Of a stretch of 64,000 nucleotides of DNA, positions 26,003-34,874 are shown piece by piece (positions within the stretch are counted from its first letter, which is position 1; each line of letters starts with the position of its first letter). The translations under genes and the position numbers were made by a program. Source of the stretch: Paenibacillus piscarius (lineage in GTDB: Bacteria > Bacillota > Bacilli > Paenibacillales > Paenibacillaceae); the NCBI RefSeq assembly GCF_022234545.1, contig NZ_JAIEUI010000005.1, positions 62,001 to 126,000 on the forward strand. Direction: 5' to 3'. The notes beneath the pieces are model-generated. The model saw only the letters and a program-made list of their open reading frames with translations, had not been told where the DNA came from and made no database searches.

Positions 26003-26034
26003 CGGAATCAACCCCATATAGTATGTTTGGGAAA

Positions 26035-26063
26035 ATTATAACATAGAACTTCCGTTCGTACAA
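26035..26063 (-). promoter_or_regulatory. SigA promoter of lexA
   Basis: On the minus strand TTGTAC and TATAAT are separated by 17 bp. The spacer contains a perfect LexA box. Confidence 0.8.
26046..26057 (-). promoter_or_regulatory. LexA box in the lexA promoter
   Basis: GAACTTCCGTTC (plus-strand reading) is a perfect GAAC-N4-GTTC site placed within the lexA promoter spacer, giving autoregulation. Confidence 0.9.
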
Positions 26064-26073
26064 ACATAAGTTC
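26062..26073 (-). promoter_or_regulatory. Imperfect LexA box near the lexA -35
   Basis: AAACATAAGTTC differs from GAAC-N4-GTTC by one base and abuts the perfect site. Confidence 0.55.
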
Positions 26074-26107
26074 TAAAAAGAGGGAAATAGAAAGCGGAAA
26101 ATAAACA

Positions 26108-26119
26108 GAACGAATGTTC
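26108..26119 (+). promoter_or_regulatory. LexA box upstream of the yneA promoter
   Basis: GAACGAATGTTC is a perfect GAAC-N4-GTTC site eleven bases before the yneA -35. Confidence 0.9.
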
Positions 26120-26129
26120 GAAAAAAGTG

Positions 26130-26158
26130 TTGATAAAAACACATGTTCGTGTTATATT
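26130..26158 (+). promoter_or_regulatory. SigA promoter of yneA
   Basis: TTGATA and TATATT are separated by 17 bp. Confidence 0.8.
26137..26148 (+). promoter_or_regulatory. Imperfect LexA box in the yneA promoter spacer
   Basis: AAACACATGTTC differs from consensus by one base and lies between the -35 and -10. Confidence 0.6.
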
Positions 26159-26172
26159 ATTGGCGAAAGTAA

Positions 26173-26184
26173 GAACAAGTGTTT
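26173..26184 (+). promoter_or_regulatory. Imperfect LexA box before the yneA start
   Basis: GAACAAGTGTTT differs from consensus by one base and would cover the early transcribed region. Confidence 0.5.
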
Positions 26185-26198
26185 GGAGGATGATCTCA

Positions 26199-26609
26199 AT
26201 GCTAAAATACAGTACATACAAGAGCATATATAGTGAAGATATCAACGTGCAGGCTTCAGGTAATTTATCTCCCCGGCTCCAGACTAAGATTCAGGAAGTA
26301 CTGCTTCAGAAGCTTGCGGCACTATCTTACGTGTTCCGCCGGATGGATGTCATGAAGATTGTGCTGGTGCTGCTGCTCGTAATCTCCGGATTCACTGTCG
26401 TGGGTAATGTCTTCGCCGGTTCTGTTCAGGTGATCAAGCAGGATGTACGGGTCGTGGTCGAACCCGGCGACACCTTATGGAGTATTGCCTTGAAGAATAA
26501 ACCGGAGGATATGAAGACTGCTGTATATATAGAAGGAATTATGAAGAGCAATGGACTTAAGGACAGCGGAATTAAGGCTGGTGACGTACTGATTGTGCCT
26601 CAATACTAA
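26199..26609 (+). CDS. yneA: SOS-induced cell division inhibitor YneA-like, LysM protein
   Basis: A 136-residue protein with a cytoplasmic N-terminus of about 48 residues, one membrane segment (MKIVLVLLLVISGFTVVGNVFAG) at about residues 51-73 and a C-terminal LysM domain (VEPGDTLWSIALKNKP ... IKAGDVLIVPQY). In B. subtilis YneA blocks division during the SOS response. The ATG at 26199 follows GGAGGA with a normal gap; upstream in-frame starts overlap the promoter. The gene is divergent from lexA with several LexA boxes between. It is somewhat longer than the B. subtilis protein because of its N-terminal extension. The yneB resolvase gene that follows in B. subtilis is absent. Confidence 0.88.
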   Translation: MLKYSTYKSIYSEDINVQASGNLSPRLQTKIQEVLLQKLAALSYVFRRMDVMKIVLVLLLVISGFTVVGNVFAGSVQVIKQDVRVVVEPGDTLWSIALKNKPEDMKTAVYIEGIMKSNGLKDSGIKAGDVLIVPQY

Positions 26610-26717
26610 CGGTATGAATAACACTTGCGGCAGACCATAAGAGCTTTCAGGGAGAAGACCTTGACAAGCTCTTTTTCTCATGGCACAGTTAGAATGAATT
26701 TATAGGGAGGGATTGTA

Positions 26718-26927
26718 TTGAATATTGACGAATTGGTCGCACGCATCAATGAATTGGCACGCAAGGCGAAGGACGGCGGCCTGAATGAAGAGGAATTGGC
26801 GGAACGCGCCAAGCTCCGCGAGATTTATCTGGGCAACATCCGGAAGAACTTCCGCGCCCAGCTTGAGACCATTGAGATTGTTGATAAACCGGAGGATGAA
26901 GAAGGCAATAACGGGCTGAAGCATTAG
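26718..26927 (+). CDS. ynzC: DUF896 protein (YnzC family)
   Basis: A 69-residue protein with TTG start after GGGAGGGA. NIDELVARINELARKAKDGGLNEEE starts a helical hairpin, followed by RAKLREIYLGNIRKNFRAQLETIEIVD, the DUF896 signature. B. subtilis YnzC is SOS-induced as part of the yneA operon; here it is about 110 bases downstream of yneA with no strong terminator between, so co-regulation is plausible. Molecular function is unknown. Confidence 0.88.
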   Translation: MNIDELVARINELARKAKDGGLNEEELAERAKLREIYLGNIRKNFRAQLETIEIVDKPEDEEGNNGLKH

Positions 26928-26975
26928 TCTGGTGTCTTTTCATAGATGAATACAGGATGACTAGGGGGAACTGAC

Positions 26976-27506
26976 ATGTCCCGTTCTTGGGAAAGAATGG
27001 TTCAACGCAACACCAAGCAAGTTAACCAGCAGCGAAAGAAGCAAGGGAAGGAATCGATCTACGGTACAAGCTCCAAGGCCGGAGCCAAGAGCAGCGCGGA
27101 TATCTTCAAAGGACGCAATATTGTGTTTCCGTTTGTGCTTGTCCTGCTGGGCATAATGTTCTGGGTAGTAGGCTCCATAGATGAGGCCAAGGGAAGCGGA
27201 ATTCTGGCGAACTGGCTGGGGGTAGTCCTGTACTTCCTGCTTGCCGCTCTGCTGTTCTTCCGCCGTCCGTTCCTTAAGATTGATCGTGCCCGGCTGTCTA
27301 CGATTAAATTCAACCGTGAACGCTTCCTGTCAGCGGCAGAGATCGAGAAGATTACGCTGTCACGCGGCATGGTTGCCATCAAATATAAGGGGAAGCGTAA
27401 GCAGTGGATTTTCTCCAAGCTGATCAACCGTTATGACACCGCAGCGATGGGGGAACGCCTGGAGCAGTTCGCCAAGAACAACAATATTGAGCTAGTACAC
27501 GAATAG
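26976..27506 (+). CDS. Hypothetical membrane protein (two TM segments)
   Basis: A 176-residue protein with ATG after AGGGGGA. The N-terminal 45 residues are basic and rich in Gln, Lys and Ser. Two membrane segments follow at about residues 50-66 (VFPFVLVLLGIMFWVVG) and 77-91 (ANWLGVVLYFLLAALLFF). The C-terminal part is a soluble basic domain containing IKYKGKRKQWIFSKLINRYDTAAMGERLEQFAKNNN. The layout suggests a membrane-tethered PH-like domain, but that is inference. It lies between ynzC and a HAD hydrolase gene, with 34 bases to the latter. Confidence 0.75.
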   Translation: MSRSWERMVQRNTKQVNQQRKKQGKESIYGTSSKAGAKSSADIFKGRNIVFPFVLVLLGIMFWVVGSIDEAKGSGILANWLGVVLYFLLAALLFFRRPFLKIDRARLSTIKFNRERFLSAAEIEKITLSRGMVAIKYKGKRKQWIFSKLINRYDTAAMGERLEQFAKNNNIELVHE

Positions 27507-27540
27507 GATATTAGACCAGCATAGGGAGTGGGAGAACGAA

Positions 27541-28326
27541 ATGCCGATTACCGCCGTATTATTTGACCTTGACGACACACTGCTGTGGGATGACCGGAGT
27601 GTGGAAGAAGCATTCCGCTACGCTTCCGAGGCTGCCGGAGATGTTGTAGATCCGCAGGCGCTGGAGGCTGCTGTCCGCAGAGAAGCGCGTGCGCTCTATG
27701 AATCATATGAAACCTATCCGTTCACGAAGCTGATTGGTATTAATCCATATGAAGCCCTGTGGGCTAACTTCTCTGCAGGGGAACAGCCGGAATTCCGTAA
27801 GCTTGAACAGCTGGCTCCTGTCTACCGTACAGAATCCTGGCGCCGGGGCCTGGCCTCGCTTGGGGTAGAGGACGAAGCATTGGCCTCGCGCCTGGCTGAT
27901 AAGTTCGCCGCGGAGCGCCGCAGCCGTCCCTATATATATGAAGAGACGCTTCAGGTTCTGGACGAGCTGCGCGGCAAGGTGAAGCTGCTGCTATTGACGA
28001 ACGGCTGCCCGGCGCTGCAGCAGGAGAAGCTTGACGGTGTGCCTGAGCTGCCCCCTTACTTTGACCACATTGTCATATCGGGAAGCTTCGGCAGAGGGAA
28101 GCCGGACAAGGGAATCTTCGAGCATGCGCTCGGACTGCTGGATATTGGCCCCGAAGAGGGAATCATGGTAGGGGACAAGCTGACGACGGATATTCTCGGC
28201 GGGCTTGGTGCTGGACTGACAACGGTCTGGATTAACCGCAACGGCAAGGCTGCTGACCCGGAGATTACTCCGGATTACCAGATTAGCCATCTGACAGAGC
28301 TGCTGCCGCTTGTACACTCCCTATAA
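27541..28326 (+). CDS. HAD-family hydrolase
   Basis: A 261-residue haloacid dehalogenase-type phosphatase. Motif I is FDLDDTLLWD at residues 8-17, motif II LLLTNG near 149, motif III K in GRGKPDKGIFE near 183 and motif IV VGDKLTTDI near 209. The region between motifs I and II is helical (cap type C1, as in YjjG-like nucleotidases). The substrate cannot be read from sequence; it is most similar in layout to pyrimidine nucleotide or small phosphoester phosphatases. A terminator follows. Confidence 0.88.
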   Translation: MPITAVLFDLDDTLLWDDRSVEEAFRYASEAAGDVVDPQALEAAVRREARALYESYETYPFTKLIGINPYEALWANFSAGEQPEFRKLEQLAPVYRTESWRRGLASLGVEDEALASRLADKFAAERRSRPYIYEETLQVLDELRGKVKLLLLTNGCPALQQEKLDGVPELPPYFDHIVISGSFGRGKPDKGIFEHALGLLDIGPEEGIMVGDKLTTDILGGLGAGLTTVWINRNGKAADPEITPDYQISHLTELLPLVHSL

Positions 28327-28337
28327 TGGAATCAGAG

Positions 28338-28373
28338 AGAGCCGGTATCCCTTGAGGATATCGGCTTTCTTTT
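28338..28373 (+). terminator. Terminator after the HAD hydrolase gene
   Basis: AGCCGGTATCC pairs with GGATATCGGCT and is followed by TTCTTTT. Confidence 0.85.
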
Positions 28374-28421
28374 GATCCAGCAGTGCTGGTGTGAATACCT
28401 ATCCAGTGTGTTGTATATGAT

Positions 28422-28437
28422 TATTCTCATGAGAATA
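28422..28437 (+). promoter_or_regulatory. 16-bp perfect palindrome upstream of the FixH-like gene
   Basis: TATTCTCATGAGAATA reads the same on both strands and sits just upstream of the promoter for the lipoprotein gene. The TGAGAAT halves recall metal-regulator half-sites, but their orientation is opposite to a classical Fur box. Confidence 0.45.
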
Positions 28438-28458
28438 GAGAGTTTATAAAGCTTCTTT

Positions 28459-28486
28459 CTGACAAATTGAATATAATGTGTATAAT
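28459..28486 (+). promoter_or_regulatory. SigA promoter for the FixH-like lipoprotein gene
   Basis: CTGACA and TATAAT are separated by 16 bp. A second TATAAT (28472-28477) overlaps the spacer. Confidence 0.5.
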
Positions 28487-28575
28487 AGGATCAAAGCGAT
28501 CTGACTTTCATTGTAAGCGTTATAAGCATAAGTGAGGATGGAGAATAATCTATTGATGAGCCGGGAGGACTTCAG

Positions 28576-28995
28576 ATGATGAAGCTATCGTTACGCAGAG
28601 GACTTATGGGCCTGATAATGGGAATGACTCTTGCCGGATGCTCGGGGAACGATCACGGGAACATGAATATGTCTGCTGCCGGTTCTTCCATGCAGCCGAT
28701 CAAGGTAGAGCTGAGCTGGAGCCCGGAAGAGGTTACGGCAGGCAGTAAGGTCAGCTTCAAGGCTGTAGTTACCCAGGAAGGGAAGCCGGTAGATGACGCG
28801 AAGGAAGTTATGTTTGAAATTACGGATACTGCGGACAAGAGCAAGAAGATTGAAATTGAAGGTAAAGGTGATGGAGACGGGGCCTATGTCGGTGAGAATA
28901 CTTTTGAGGAAGCCGGCAAGTTCACCGTGATCTCCCATGTCACAGCCCGTACGCAGCATTCGATGCCCAGTAAAGAGCTGGTTGTCCAGCCATGA
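28576..28995 (+). CDS. FixH/YtkA-like lipoprotein
   Basis: A 139-residue exported lipoprotein. The signal peptide ends in a lipobox (LAGC, Cys near residue 22). The mature part starts with a Met/His/Asn-rich stretch (GNDHGNMNMS) that could bind copper. It is followed by an immunoglobulin-like YtkA/FixH domain: VELSWSPEEVTAGSKVSFKAVVTQEGKPVDDAKEV from about residue 44 onward. Related proteins are linked to cytochrome oxidase assembly or copper handling, but no such genes lie nearby. It has its own promoter and an upstream palindrome, and metH follows about 120 bases later. Confidence 0.78.
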   Translation: MMKLSLRRGLMGLIMGMTLAGCSGNDHGNMNMSAAGSSMQPIKVELSWSPEEVTAGSKVSFKAVVTQEGKPVDDAKEVMFEITDTADKSKKIEIEGKGDGDGAYVGENTFEEAGKFTVISHVTARTQHSMPSKELVVQP

Positions 28996-29115
28996 CCGCT
29001 GGCAGGTGTATGCAATACAGGAGGCAATACAAATAATGCAGGGTGGAAAGGAAGGCTTTCGCAAATCCCTTTATTCTGCTAAACTAACTCTAATGTTTCA
29101 CTAGGGGGATTGAAC

Positions 29116-32100
29116 GTGGCCAAACTAACACTTGCTGAGAGCTTACAGCAGCGCATATTAATTCTGGATGGTGCCATGGGCACCATGATTCAGCAGGTGC
29201 CGCTGACAGGCGCAGATTTCGGCGGGGATGCACTGGACGGATGTAATGAAATGCTGGTGCTGACCCGGCCGGAGGTTATTCAGGATATTCATGAGAAATA
29301 CCTGGAAGCCGGAGCGGATCTGATTGAGACCAATACCTTCGGCGCTACCTCTGTGGTGCTTGCCGAATATGATATTCCTGAGCGTGCCCGGGAGATTAAT
29401 CTGGAGGCGGCCAGGCTGGCCCGCCATGCGGCAGATAAGTATGATACGCCTGAGCGTCCGCGTTATGTGGTTGGTGCAATGGGGCCGACCACCAAGACCC
29501 TGTCCGTAACCGGAGGGGTAACGTTCCAGGAGCTTGTGGACAGCTATGAGGAGCAGGCGGTGGCCCTGATCGACGGCAAGGTCGATGCGCTGCTGCTCGA
29601 GACCTCCCAGGATACGCTGAACGTGAAGGCCGGCAGCATCGGCATCCGTAATGCTTTTGAGAAGACTGGAATTACGCTGCCGGTAATGATCTCTGGAACC
29701 ATTGAACCGATGGGGACCACGCTGGCCGGACAGAATATCGAAGCCTTCTATATCTCGCTGGAGCATCTGAAGCCGGTCTCTGTCGGTCTCAATTGTGCGA
29801 CCGGCCCGGAATTCATGCGTGACCATATCCGTTCACTGGCGGCGATCTCCTCGGCGGCGGTCAGCTGTTATCCGAATGCAGGACTCCCGGATGAGAACGG
29901 GCATTATCACGAATCCCCGGACTCTCTGGCCCGCAAGCTGGGCGGCTTCGCCGAGAAGGGCTGGCTGAACATTGCCGGAGGCTGCTGCGGGACGACGCCG
30001 GAGCATATCCGGGCGATGGCAGAGGTGATGGCGGCATATCCGCCGCGTCAGCTGTCCGGCCAGCATCCTCCGGCGCTCTCCGGAATTGAGCCGGTATATG
30101 TGGAGAGCGAGAACCGTCCGTACATGGTCGGTGAGCGGACCAACGTGCTTGGCTCCCGGAAGTTCAAGCGGCTGATCGTTGAAGGGAAGTATGAGGAAGC
30201 CTCGGAGATCGCCCGTGCCCAGGTGAAGAGCGGAGCACAGGTGATTGACGTCTGCGTACAGGACCCGGACCGCGATGAGACAGAGGACATGAAGCGTTTC
30301 CTGGAGCTGGTAGTTAAGAAGGTCAAGGTCCCGTTGATGATCGATACTACCGATCCGAAGGTTATTGACCTAGCCTTGCAGTATTGCCAGGGCAAGGCAA
30401 TCATTAACTCCATTAATCTTGAAGACGGCGAGGAGAAATTCGAGCATGTCACCCCGCTGATTCATAAATATGGCGCAGCAATTGTCGTCGGGACGATTGA
30501 TGAGACCGGTCAGGCGATCCTGGCTAAGGATAAGCTGGAAGTGGCTAAGCGTTCTTATGACCTGCTGGTGAACAAATACGGTCTCGCACCCGAAGACCTG
30601 ATCTTCGACACGCTGGTGTTCCCCGTTGGAACAGGGGATGAACAGTATATCGGCTCCGCGAAGGAGACAATTGATGGCATCCGTCTGATCAAGGAAGCTA
30701 TGCCTGCTGTGCATACCATTCTGGGGATCAGCAATGTCTCCTTCGGGCTGCCCGAAGCAGGCCGTGAGGTATTGAACTCTGTGTTTCTCTATGAGTGCAC
30801 GAAGGCAGGGCTCGATTATGCGATTGTGAACACCGAGAAGGTGGAGCGGTATGCCTCGATCCCAGAAGAGGAACGCAAGCTGGCGGAACAGCTGATCTAC
30901 AACACCAATGACGATACGTTGTCTGCGTTCGTAGCGGCCTTCCGCGGCAAGAAGGTTGAGAAGAAGGAGAAGATCTCCAACCTGTCGCTGGACGAGCGCC
31001 TGGCCTCCTATGTAGTTGAAGGAACCAAGGAGGGGCTGATCCCGGATCTGGATGAAGCGCTGAAATCAGCGGCTCCGCTCGATATCATCAACGGACCGCT
31101 GATGGCCGGTATGTCGGAGGTCGGCAGGCTGTTCAATAATAATGAATTAATTGTTGCCGAGGTGCTGCAAAGCGCTGAAGTAATGAAGGCGTCCGTCAGT
31201 CATCTGGAGCAGTTCATGCAGAAGGATGAGACCTCGGTGAAGGGGCGGATTATGCTCGCAACCGTTAAGGGCGATGTCCATGATATCGGCAAAAACCTGG
31301 TGGAGATCATTCTCTCCAACAACGGCTATGAGATCATTAATCTCGGGATCAAGGTTCCCCCAGAGAACATTATTGAAGCCTTCCGCCAAGAGAAGGCTGA
31401 TGCCATCGGCTTGTCCGGCCTGCTGGTGAAGTCAGCCCAGCAGATGGTACTGACGGCGCAGGATCTGCGCTCTGCGGGTATTGATGTGCCGATTCTGGTC
31501 GGCGGTGCGGCATTGACCCGCAAGTTCACCAAGACCCGGATTCGCCCGGAATATGACGGGCTTGTGCTATACGCCAAGGATGCGATGGACGGTCTGGATA
31601 TCGCCAACCGTCTGATGAATCCGGCAGAGCGGGTGAAGATTGAAGAGGAGGTCCGCCTGGAGGCTGAAGCCGCTGCGGTAGCGGTAGCTCCGCAGCAGCC
31701 GCTTCCCGAGCTGACCCGTGCAGTGCGCTCCACAATCTCCGCTGATGCGCCTGTGTTCATTCCGCCGGATACGGAGCGTCATGTCCTGCGCAATTATCCG
31801 CTGGGGCATATCATCCCTTATGTGAACATGCAGATGCTGCTGGGTCACCATCTGGGGCTGCGCGGCTCCGTGGAAGCACAGCTGGCGGCGGGAGACCCGC
31901 GTACGCTAGAGCTGAAAGAGACGGTGGATGATATCCTGCATCAGGCGATGCTGGAGGGTACAATTACTCCGCATGCCATGTACCGTTTCTTCCCGGCGCA
32001 GTCCAGAGGGAACGACATCCTGATCTATGATCCGCAGGATCACACACAGGTGCTGCATACCTTCACCTTCCCAAGGCAGAATGTGGAGCCGTATCTCTGC

Positions 32101-32556
32101 CTGGCTGACTTCCTGAAGCCGGCAGACGGCGGTATCATGGACTATGTCGGGTTCCTGGTGGTGACCGCCGGCCACGGGGTCCGTGAATTGTCGTCTGAGC
32201 TTAAGGATAAGGGCGACTATCTCCGCTCCCATGCTGTGCAGGCGGTGGCGCTGGAGGTCGCGGAAGGCCTGGCTGAACGCGTCCACCACATGATGCGCGA
32301 TACCTGGGGCTTCCCGGATCCGGCAGAGATGACCATGAAGCAGAGGCATGGAGCGAGGTATCAGGGCATCCGGGTATCCTTCGGCTATCCGGCCTGCCCG
32401 GATCTGGAGGATCAGGGACCGCTGTTCAAGCTCATGTCTCCTGAAGATATCGGCGTGCACCTGACGGACGGCTTCATGATGGAGCCGGAGGCTTCAGTAT
32501 CGGCGATGGTCTTCGCTCACCCGGAAGCCCAGTATTTCAATGTGGAGAAGGCTTAG
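29116..32556 (+). CDS. metH: Cobalamin-dependent methionine synthase MetH
   Basis: MetH moves a methyl group from methyltetrahydrofolate to homocysteine through cobalamin. GTG at 29116 has AGGGGG seven bases upstream; an in-frame TTG two codons before it is too close to that site. Domains run in order over 1146 residues. Homocysteine-binding comes first, with zinc Cys in GLNCATGP near 225 and GGCCGTTP near 290. The pterin-binding domain starts near 330 ([13 protein letters not shown]). The cobalamin cap and Rossmann domain follow, with [12 protein letters not shown] near 718, and then the SAM-binding reactivation domain from about 890. All four modules are present. No SAM-I or cobalamin riboswitch is visible in the short upstream gap. 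Confidence 0.97.
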   Translation: MAKLTLAESLQQRILILDGAMGTMIQQVPLTGADFGGDALDGCNEMLVLTRPEVIQDIHEKYLEAGADLIETNTFGATSVVLAEYDIPERAREINLEAARLARHAADKYDTPERPRYVVGAMGPTTKTLSVTGGVTFQELVDSYEEQAVALIDGKVDALLLETSQDTLNVKAGSIGIRNAFEKTGITLPVMISGTIEPMGTTLAGQNIEAFYISLEHLKPVSVGLNCATGPEFMRDHIRSLAAISSAAVSCYPNAGLPDENGHYHESPDSLARKLGGFAEKGWLNIAGGCCGTTPEHIRAMAEVMAAYPPRQLSGQHPPALSGIEPVYVESENRPYMVGERTNVLGSRKFKRLIVEGKYEEASEIARAQVKSGAQVIDVCVQDPDRDETEDMKRFLELVVKKVKVPLMIDTTDPKVIDLALQYCQGKAIINSINLEDGEEKFEHVTPLIHKYGAAIVVGTIDETGQAILAKDKLEVAKRSYDLLVNKYGLAPEDLIFDTLVFPVGTGDEQYIGSAKETIDGIRLIKEAMPAVHTILGISNVSFGLPEAGREVLNSVFLYECTKAGLDYAIVNTEKVERYASIPEEERKLAEQLIYNTNDDTLSAFVAAFRGKKVEKKEKISNLSLDERLASYVVEGTKEGLIPDLDEALKSAAPLDIINGPLMAGMSEVGRLFNNNELIVAEVLQSAEVMKASVSHLEQFMQKDETSVKGRIMLATVKGDVHDIGKNLVEIILSNNGYEIINLGIKVPPENIIEAFRQEKADAIGLSGLLVKSAQQMVLTAQDLRSAGIDVPILVGGAALTRKFTKTRIRPEYDGLVLYAKDAMDGLDIANRLMNPAERVKIEEEVRLEAEAAAVAVAPQQPLPELTRAVRSTISADAPVFIPPDTERHVLRNYPLGHIIPYVNMQMLLGHHLGLRGSVEAQLAAGDPRTLELKETVDDILHQAMLEGTITPHAMYRFFPAQSRGNDILIYDPQDHTQVLHTFTFPRQNVEPYLCLADFLKPADGGIMDYVGFLVVTAGHGVRELSSELKDKGDYLRSHAVQAVALEVAEGLAERVHHMMRDTWGFPDPAEMTMKQRHGARYQGIRVSFGYPACPDLEDQGPLFKLMSPEDIGVHLTDGFMMEPEASVSAMVFAHPEAQYFNVEKA

Positions 32557-32579
32557 GCTCCCACAGGTCTGTACCGGCC

Positions 32580-32636
32580 AGAAGGGGCAGGCTATGCCCC
32601 TTCTTTTCGGAACCTCCCGGCAGCGGGAGGTTTTTT
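32580..32636 (+). terminator. Double hairpin terminator after metH
   Basis: A first stem AGAAGGGGCA/TGCCCCTTCT is followed by TTTC. A second stem AACCTCCCG/CGGGAGGTT is followed by TTTT. Confidence 0.85.
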
Positions 32637-32794
32637 GCTGATAATGAATGAACCTGTTTCGCGGCATATCCGTGTCCATTTGGACAAAAAGATGCTTTTG
32701 CAGCCAAAACAGAGTAGAATTCTTTTCATAAGAAATGGCAAGATAATATGAAGATATGATGCGGGTAACGATAGAAGAGAGGAGGGGGACTTCA

Positions 32795-33745
32795 ATGGAA
32801 ATCTATTTCTTGGGAACGAATGCCGGAGTGCCCACGCTGCAGCGTAACGTCACCTCGGTTGCGCTAAGGCTGCTGGAAGAACGGCGGACCTTCTGGATGT
32901 TCGATTGCGGGGAAGGCACACAGCACCAGGTACTCCGCTCACCGCTGCGGCTGGGCAAGCTGGAGAAGCTGTTCATAACGCATCTGCATGGTGACCACCT
33001 GTTCGGTCTGCCGGGGCTGATCTCAAGCCGCGGCTATCAGGGCGGGAGCGCACCGCTTACGGTATATGGGCCACCGGGGCTTAAGGCTTATCTGGAGATC
33101 TCCCTGTCCGTCAGTCAATCCCGGATTCCCTATAAGCTGGAGATTGTGGAGCACAGCGGCGGGCTGATATACGAAGATGAGACCTTCAAGGTGGAGGCAG
33201 GGCTGCTGGAGCACCGGATCGACAGCTACGGCTACCGGATTACGGAGAAGGATAGTCCAGGCAATCTGAATGCGGAGCTGTTGAAGAGCTATGGGCTGAA
33301 GCCCGGTCCGCTGTACGGCAGATTGAAAAAAGGGGAGGACATAACGACAGACGACGGTATCGTCATCCGGGCGGCTGAAGTTGTCCATGCACCCAAACGC
33401 GGACGCGTGGTGGTGATTCTTGGGGATACACGTCCTACGCCGGGTGCGCTGCCGCTGTCGCGCGATGCCGATCTGATCATTCATGAGGCCACGTTCGCCC
33501 ATGATCTGGCGGATATGGCTTATCAGTATCACCACAGTACCGCACGGCAGGCGGCCGAGCTGGCCAGGGACGCAGGGGCGCGCGAGCTGCTGCTGACGCA
33601 CTTCAGCTCGCGCTATACCTCGATGGAAGAACTGGCTCCGCTGCTCCAGGAAGCGAAGGCGATCTTCCCGGATACGCTGCTGGCTGAGGAATTCTGCACC
33701 TTCCCGGTCTACCGGAGAGGCGCGGGAAATTCCCCGGGGCAATGA
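32795..33745 (+). CDS. rnz: Ribonuclease Z
   Basis: RNase Z cuts the 3' trailer of tRNA precursors that lack encoded CCA. ATG at 32795 follows GGAGGGGG; the ATG at 32756 lies before that site. The metallo-beta-lactamase core shows FLGTNAGVPTLQRN at residues 5-18, MFDCGEGTQHQ near 36 and the zinc motif THLHGDHLFGLPG near 62. Further ligands sit in a GDTRPT stretch near 211 and HATFAHDLADM near 231, and a later LTHFSSRY near 267. Length of 316 matches the Bacillus enzyme (307). Confidence 0.96.
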   Translation: MEIYFLGTNAGVPTLQRNVTSVALRLLEERRTFWMFDCGEGTQHQVLRSPLRLGKLEKLFITHLHGDHLFGLPGLISSRGYQGGSAPLTVYGPPGLKAYLEISLSVSQSRIPYKLEIVEHSGGLIYEDETFKVEAGLLEHRIDSYGYRITEKDSPGNLNAELLKSYGLKPGPLYGRLKKGEDITTDDGIVIRAAEVVHAPKRGRVVVILGDTRPTPGALPLSRDADLIIHEATFAHDLADMAYQYHHSTARQAAELARDAGARELLLTHFSSRYTSMEELAPLLQEAKAIFPDTLLAEEFCTFPVYRRGAGNSPGQ

Positions 33746-34037
33746 ATTATTTTCCGGGAAAGCGCAGGAAATGACAGGGGGATGCCAAAAAGAGCCTACC
33801 CTTGCTGCGGTTCCCTACGGTTCGACGAAGAATGTTAAATTTGAATTAAACAGCAAGGGGCAGAGGAACGAAGCACTGGGGAAAATGCCGAATTCAAGCG
33901 GCTTGAACTGGCTCTGGGCGGGGGTTAAACCTTGCTGCAGAGCACTTCTCCGGGGAAGTTCCTGCTGACCTGAAATATAATTCATAGCATTAATAATAAA
34001 TAGTATGAAATAATTATTTCCGGTCTGAGGGGGAGTT
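33746..34037 (+). other. Intergenic region without a supported gene
   Basis: About 290 bp between rnz and the HAD gene. The first part is GC-rich with small imperfect hairpins; the last 80 bases are AT-rich and probably contain the promoter of the six-gene run. A 65-codon open frame is not supported. Confidence 0.5.
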
Positions 34038-34826
34038 ATGGATACAATCAAAGGCTTATTAATTGATCTGGACGGTACGCTGTATCATGGTGGACGCAAG
34101 ATTGCGGGAGCGGAGAAGCTGATAGAGGCACTCCGCCGGGCGAAGCTCCCGTTTCTGTTCGTAACGAATAATTCTTCACGGACCCCGGAAGGGGTAGCCG
34201 CTCATCTGCGCGGGATGGGTATTGAAGCAAGAGCGGAAGAGGTCTGCACTTCATCGCTTGCCGCCGCCCGTTATATCGCCGGCGAATCTCCGGGGGCATC
34301 TGTGGCGATACTTGGAGAAGAGGGGCTGGTACAGGCCTGTGAAGAGGCCGGGTTAAGGCTGGTTACAGATCACCCGCAGTATGTGGTTCAGGGGATTGAC
34401 CGCTCCTTTACATATGAATCGCTGGCCCGTGCATCCCGCTGGATCAGGGAGGGTGCCGGGTTCGTGCTGACTAATCCTGATCTGATGCTGCCTTCGGATG
34501 ACGGGGTGATGCCCGGTGCCGGAACGATCGGTGCTGCCATTGAAGCAGCCAGCGGCGTCCGGCCGGTTGTCATCGGGAAGCCTGAGACCCATCTGGTCAC
34601 CTACGCCGCTTCTCTGCTGGGCATCAAGGCGGAGGAAGCAGTGATGGTTGGGGACAACATGCGCACAGATATAGCAGCAGGGGCCAACGCCGGATGTAAG
34701 ACAGTGCTGGTGCTGACGGGACTCACCACACAGGAGAATCTGGAGCATTACCGGCAGCTGACCGGGGTCAAGCCGGATGAGATTTGTGCCGATTTAGCTG
34801 AACTTATGACACTGCTCGGTGTATAA
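34038..34826 (+). CDS. HAD-IIA family sugar-phosphatase-like hydrolase
   Basis: A 262-residue protein of the NagD/AraL-like group (TIGR01457 type in Bacilli). Motif I is IDLDGTLYHGG near residue 9, motif II FVTNNSSRTPEGV near 40, motif III K in VIGKPETHL near 178 and motif IV MVGDNMRTDIAAG near 204. GANAGCKTVLVLTGLT near 216 is typical of this subgroup. The ATG follows GGGGGAG. It probably dephosphorylates sugar phosphates or similar compounds. It heads a dense plus-strand run of six genes ending at 38691. Confidence 0.9.
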   Translation: MDTIKGLLIDLDGTLYHGGRKIAGAEKLIEALRRAKLPFLFVTNNSSRTPEGVAAHLRGMGIEARAEEVCTSSLAAARYIAGESPGASVAILGEEGLVQACEEAGLRLVTDHPQYVVQGIDRSFTYESLARASRWIREGAGFVLTNPDLMLPSDDGVMPGAGTIGAAIEAASGVRPVVIGKPETHLVTYAASLLGIKAEEAVMVGDNMRTDIAAGANAGCKTVLVLTGLTTQENLEHYRQLTGVKPDEICADLAELMTLLGV

Positions 34827-34874
34827 TGACAGAGGTATGAGCATTTTTACCAATCTTGAAGGGACGATGACACT

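Noticed and set aside
28422..28437. Classical Fur box
   Set aside because: The palindrome has half-sites in the reverse order from TGATAATNATTATCA, so it was listed as an unassigned palindrome.
33771..33968. 65-codon plus-strand frame between rnz and the HAD gene
   Set aside because: It lacks a proper ribosome binding site and its product has no domain, signal peptide or helical pattern.
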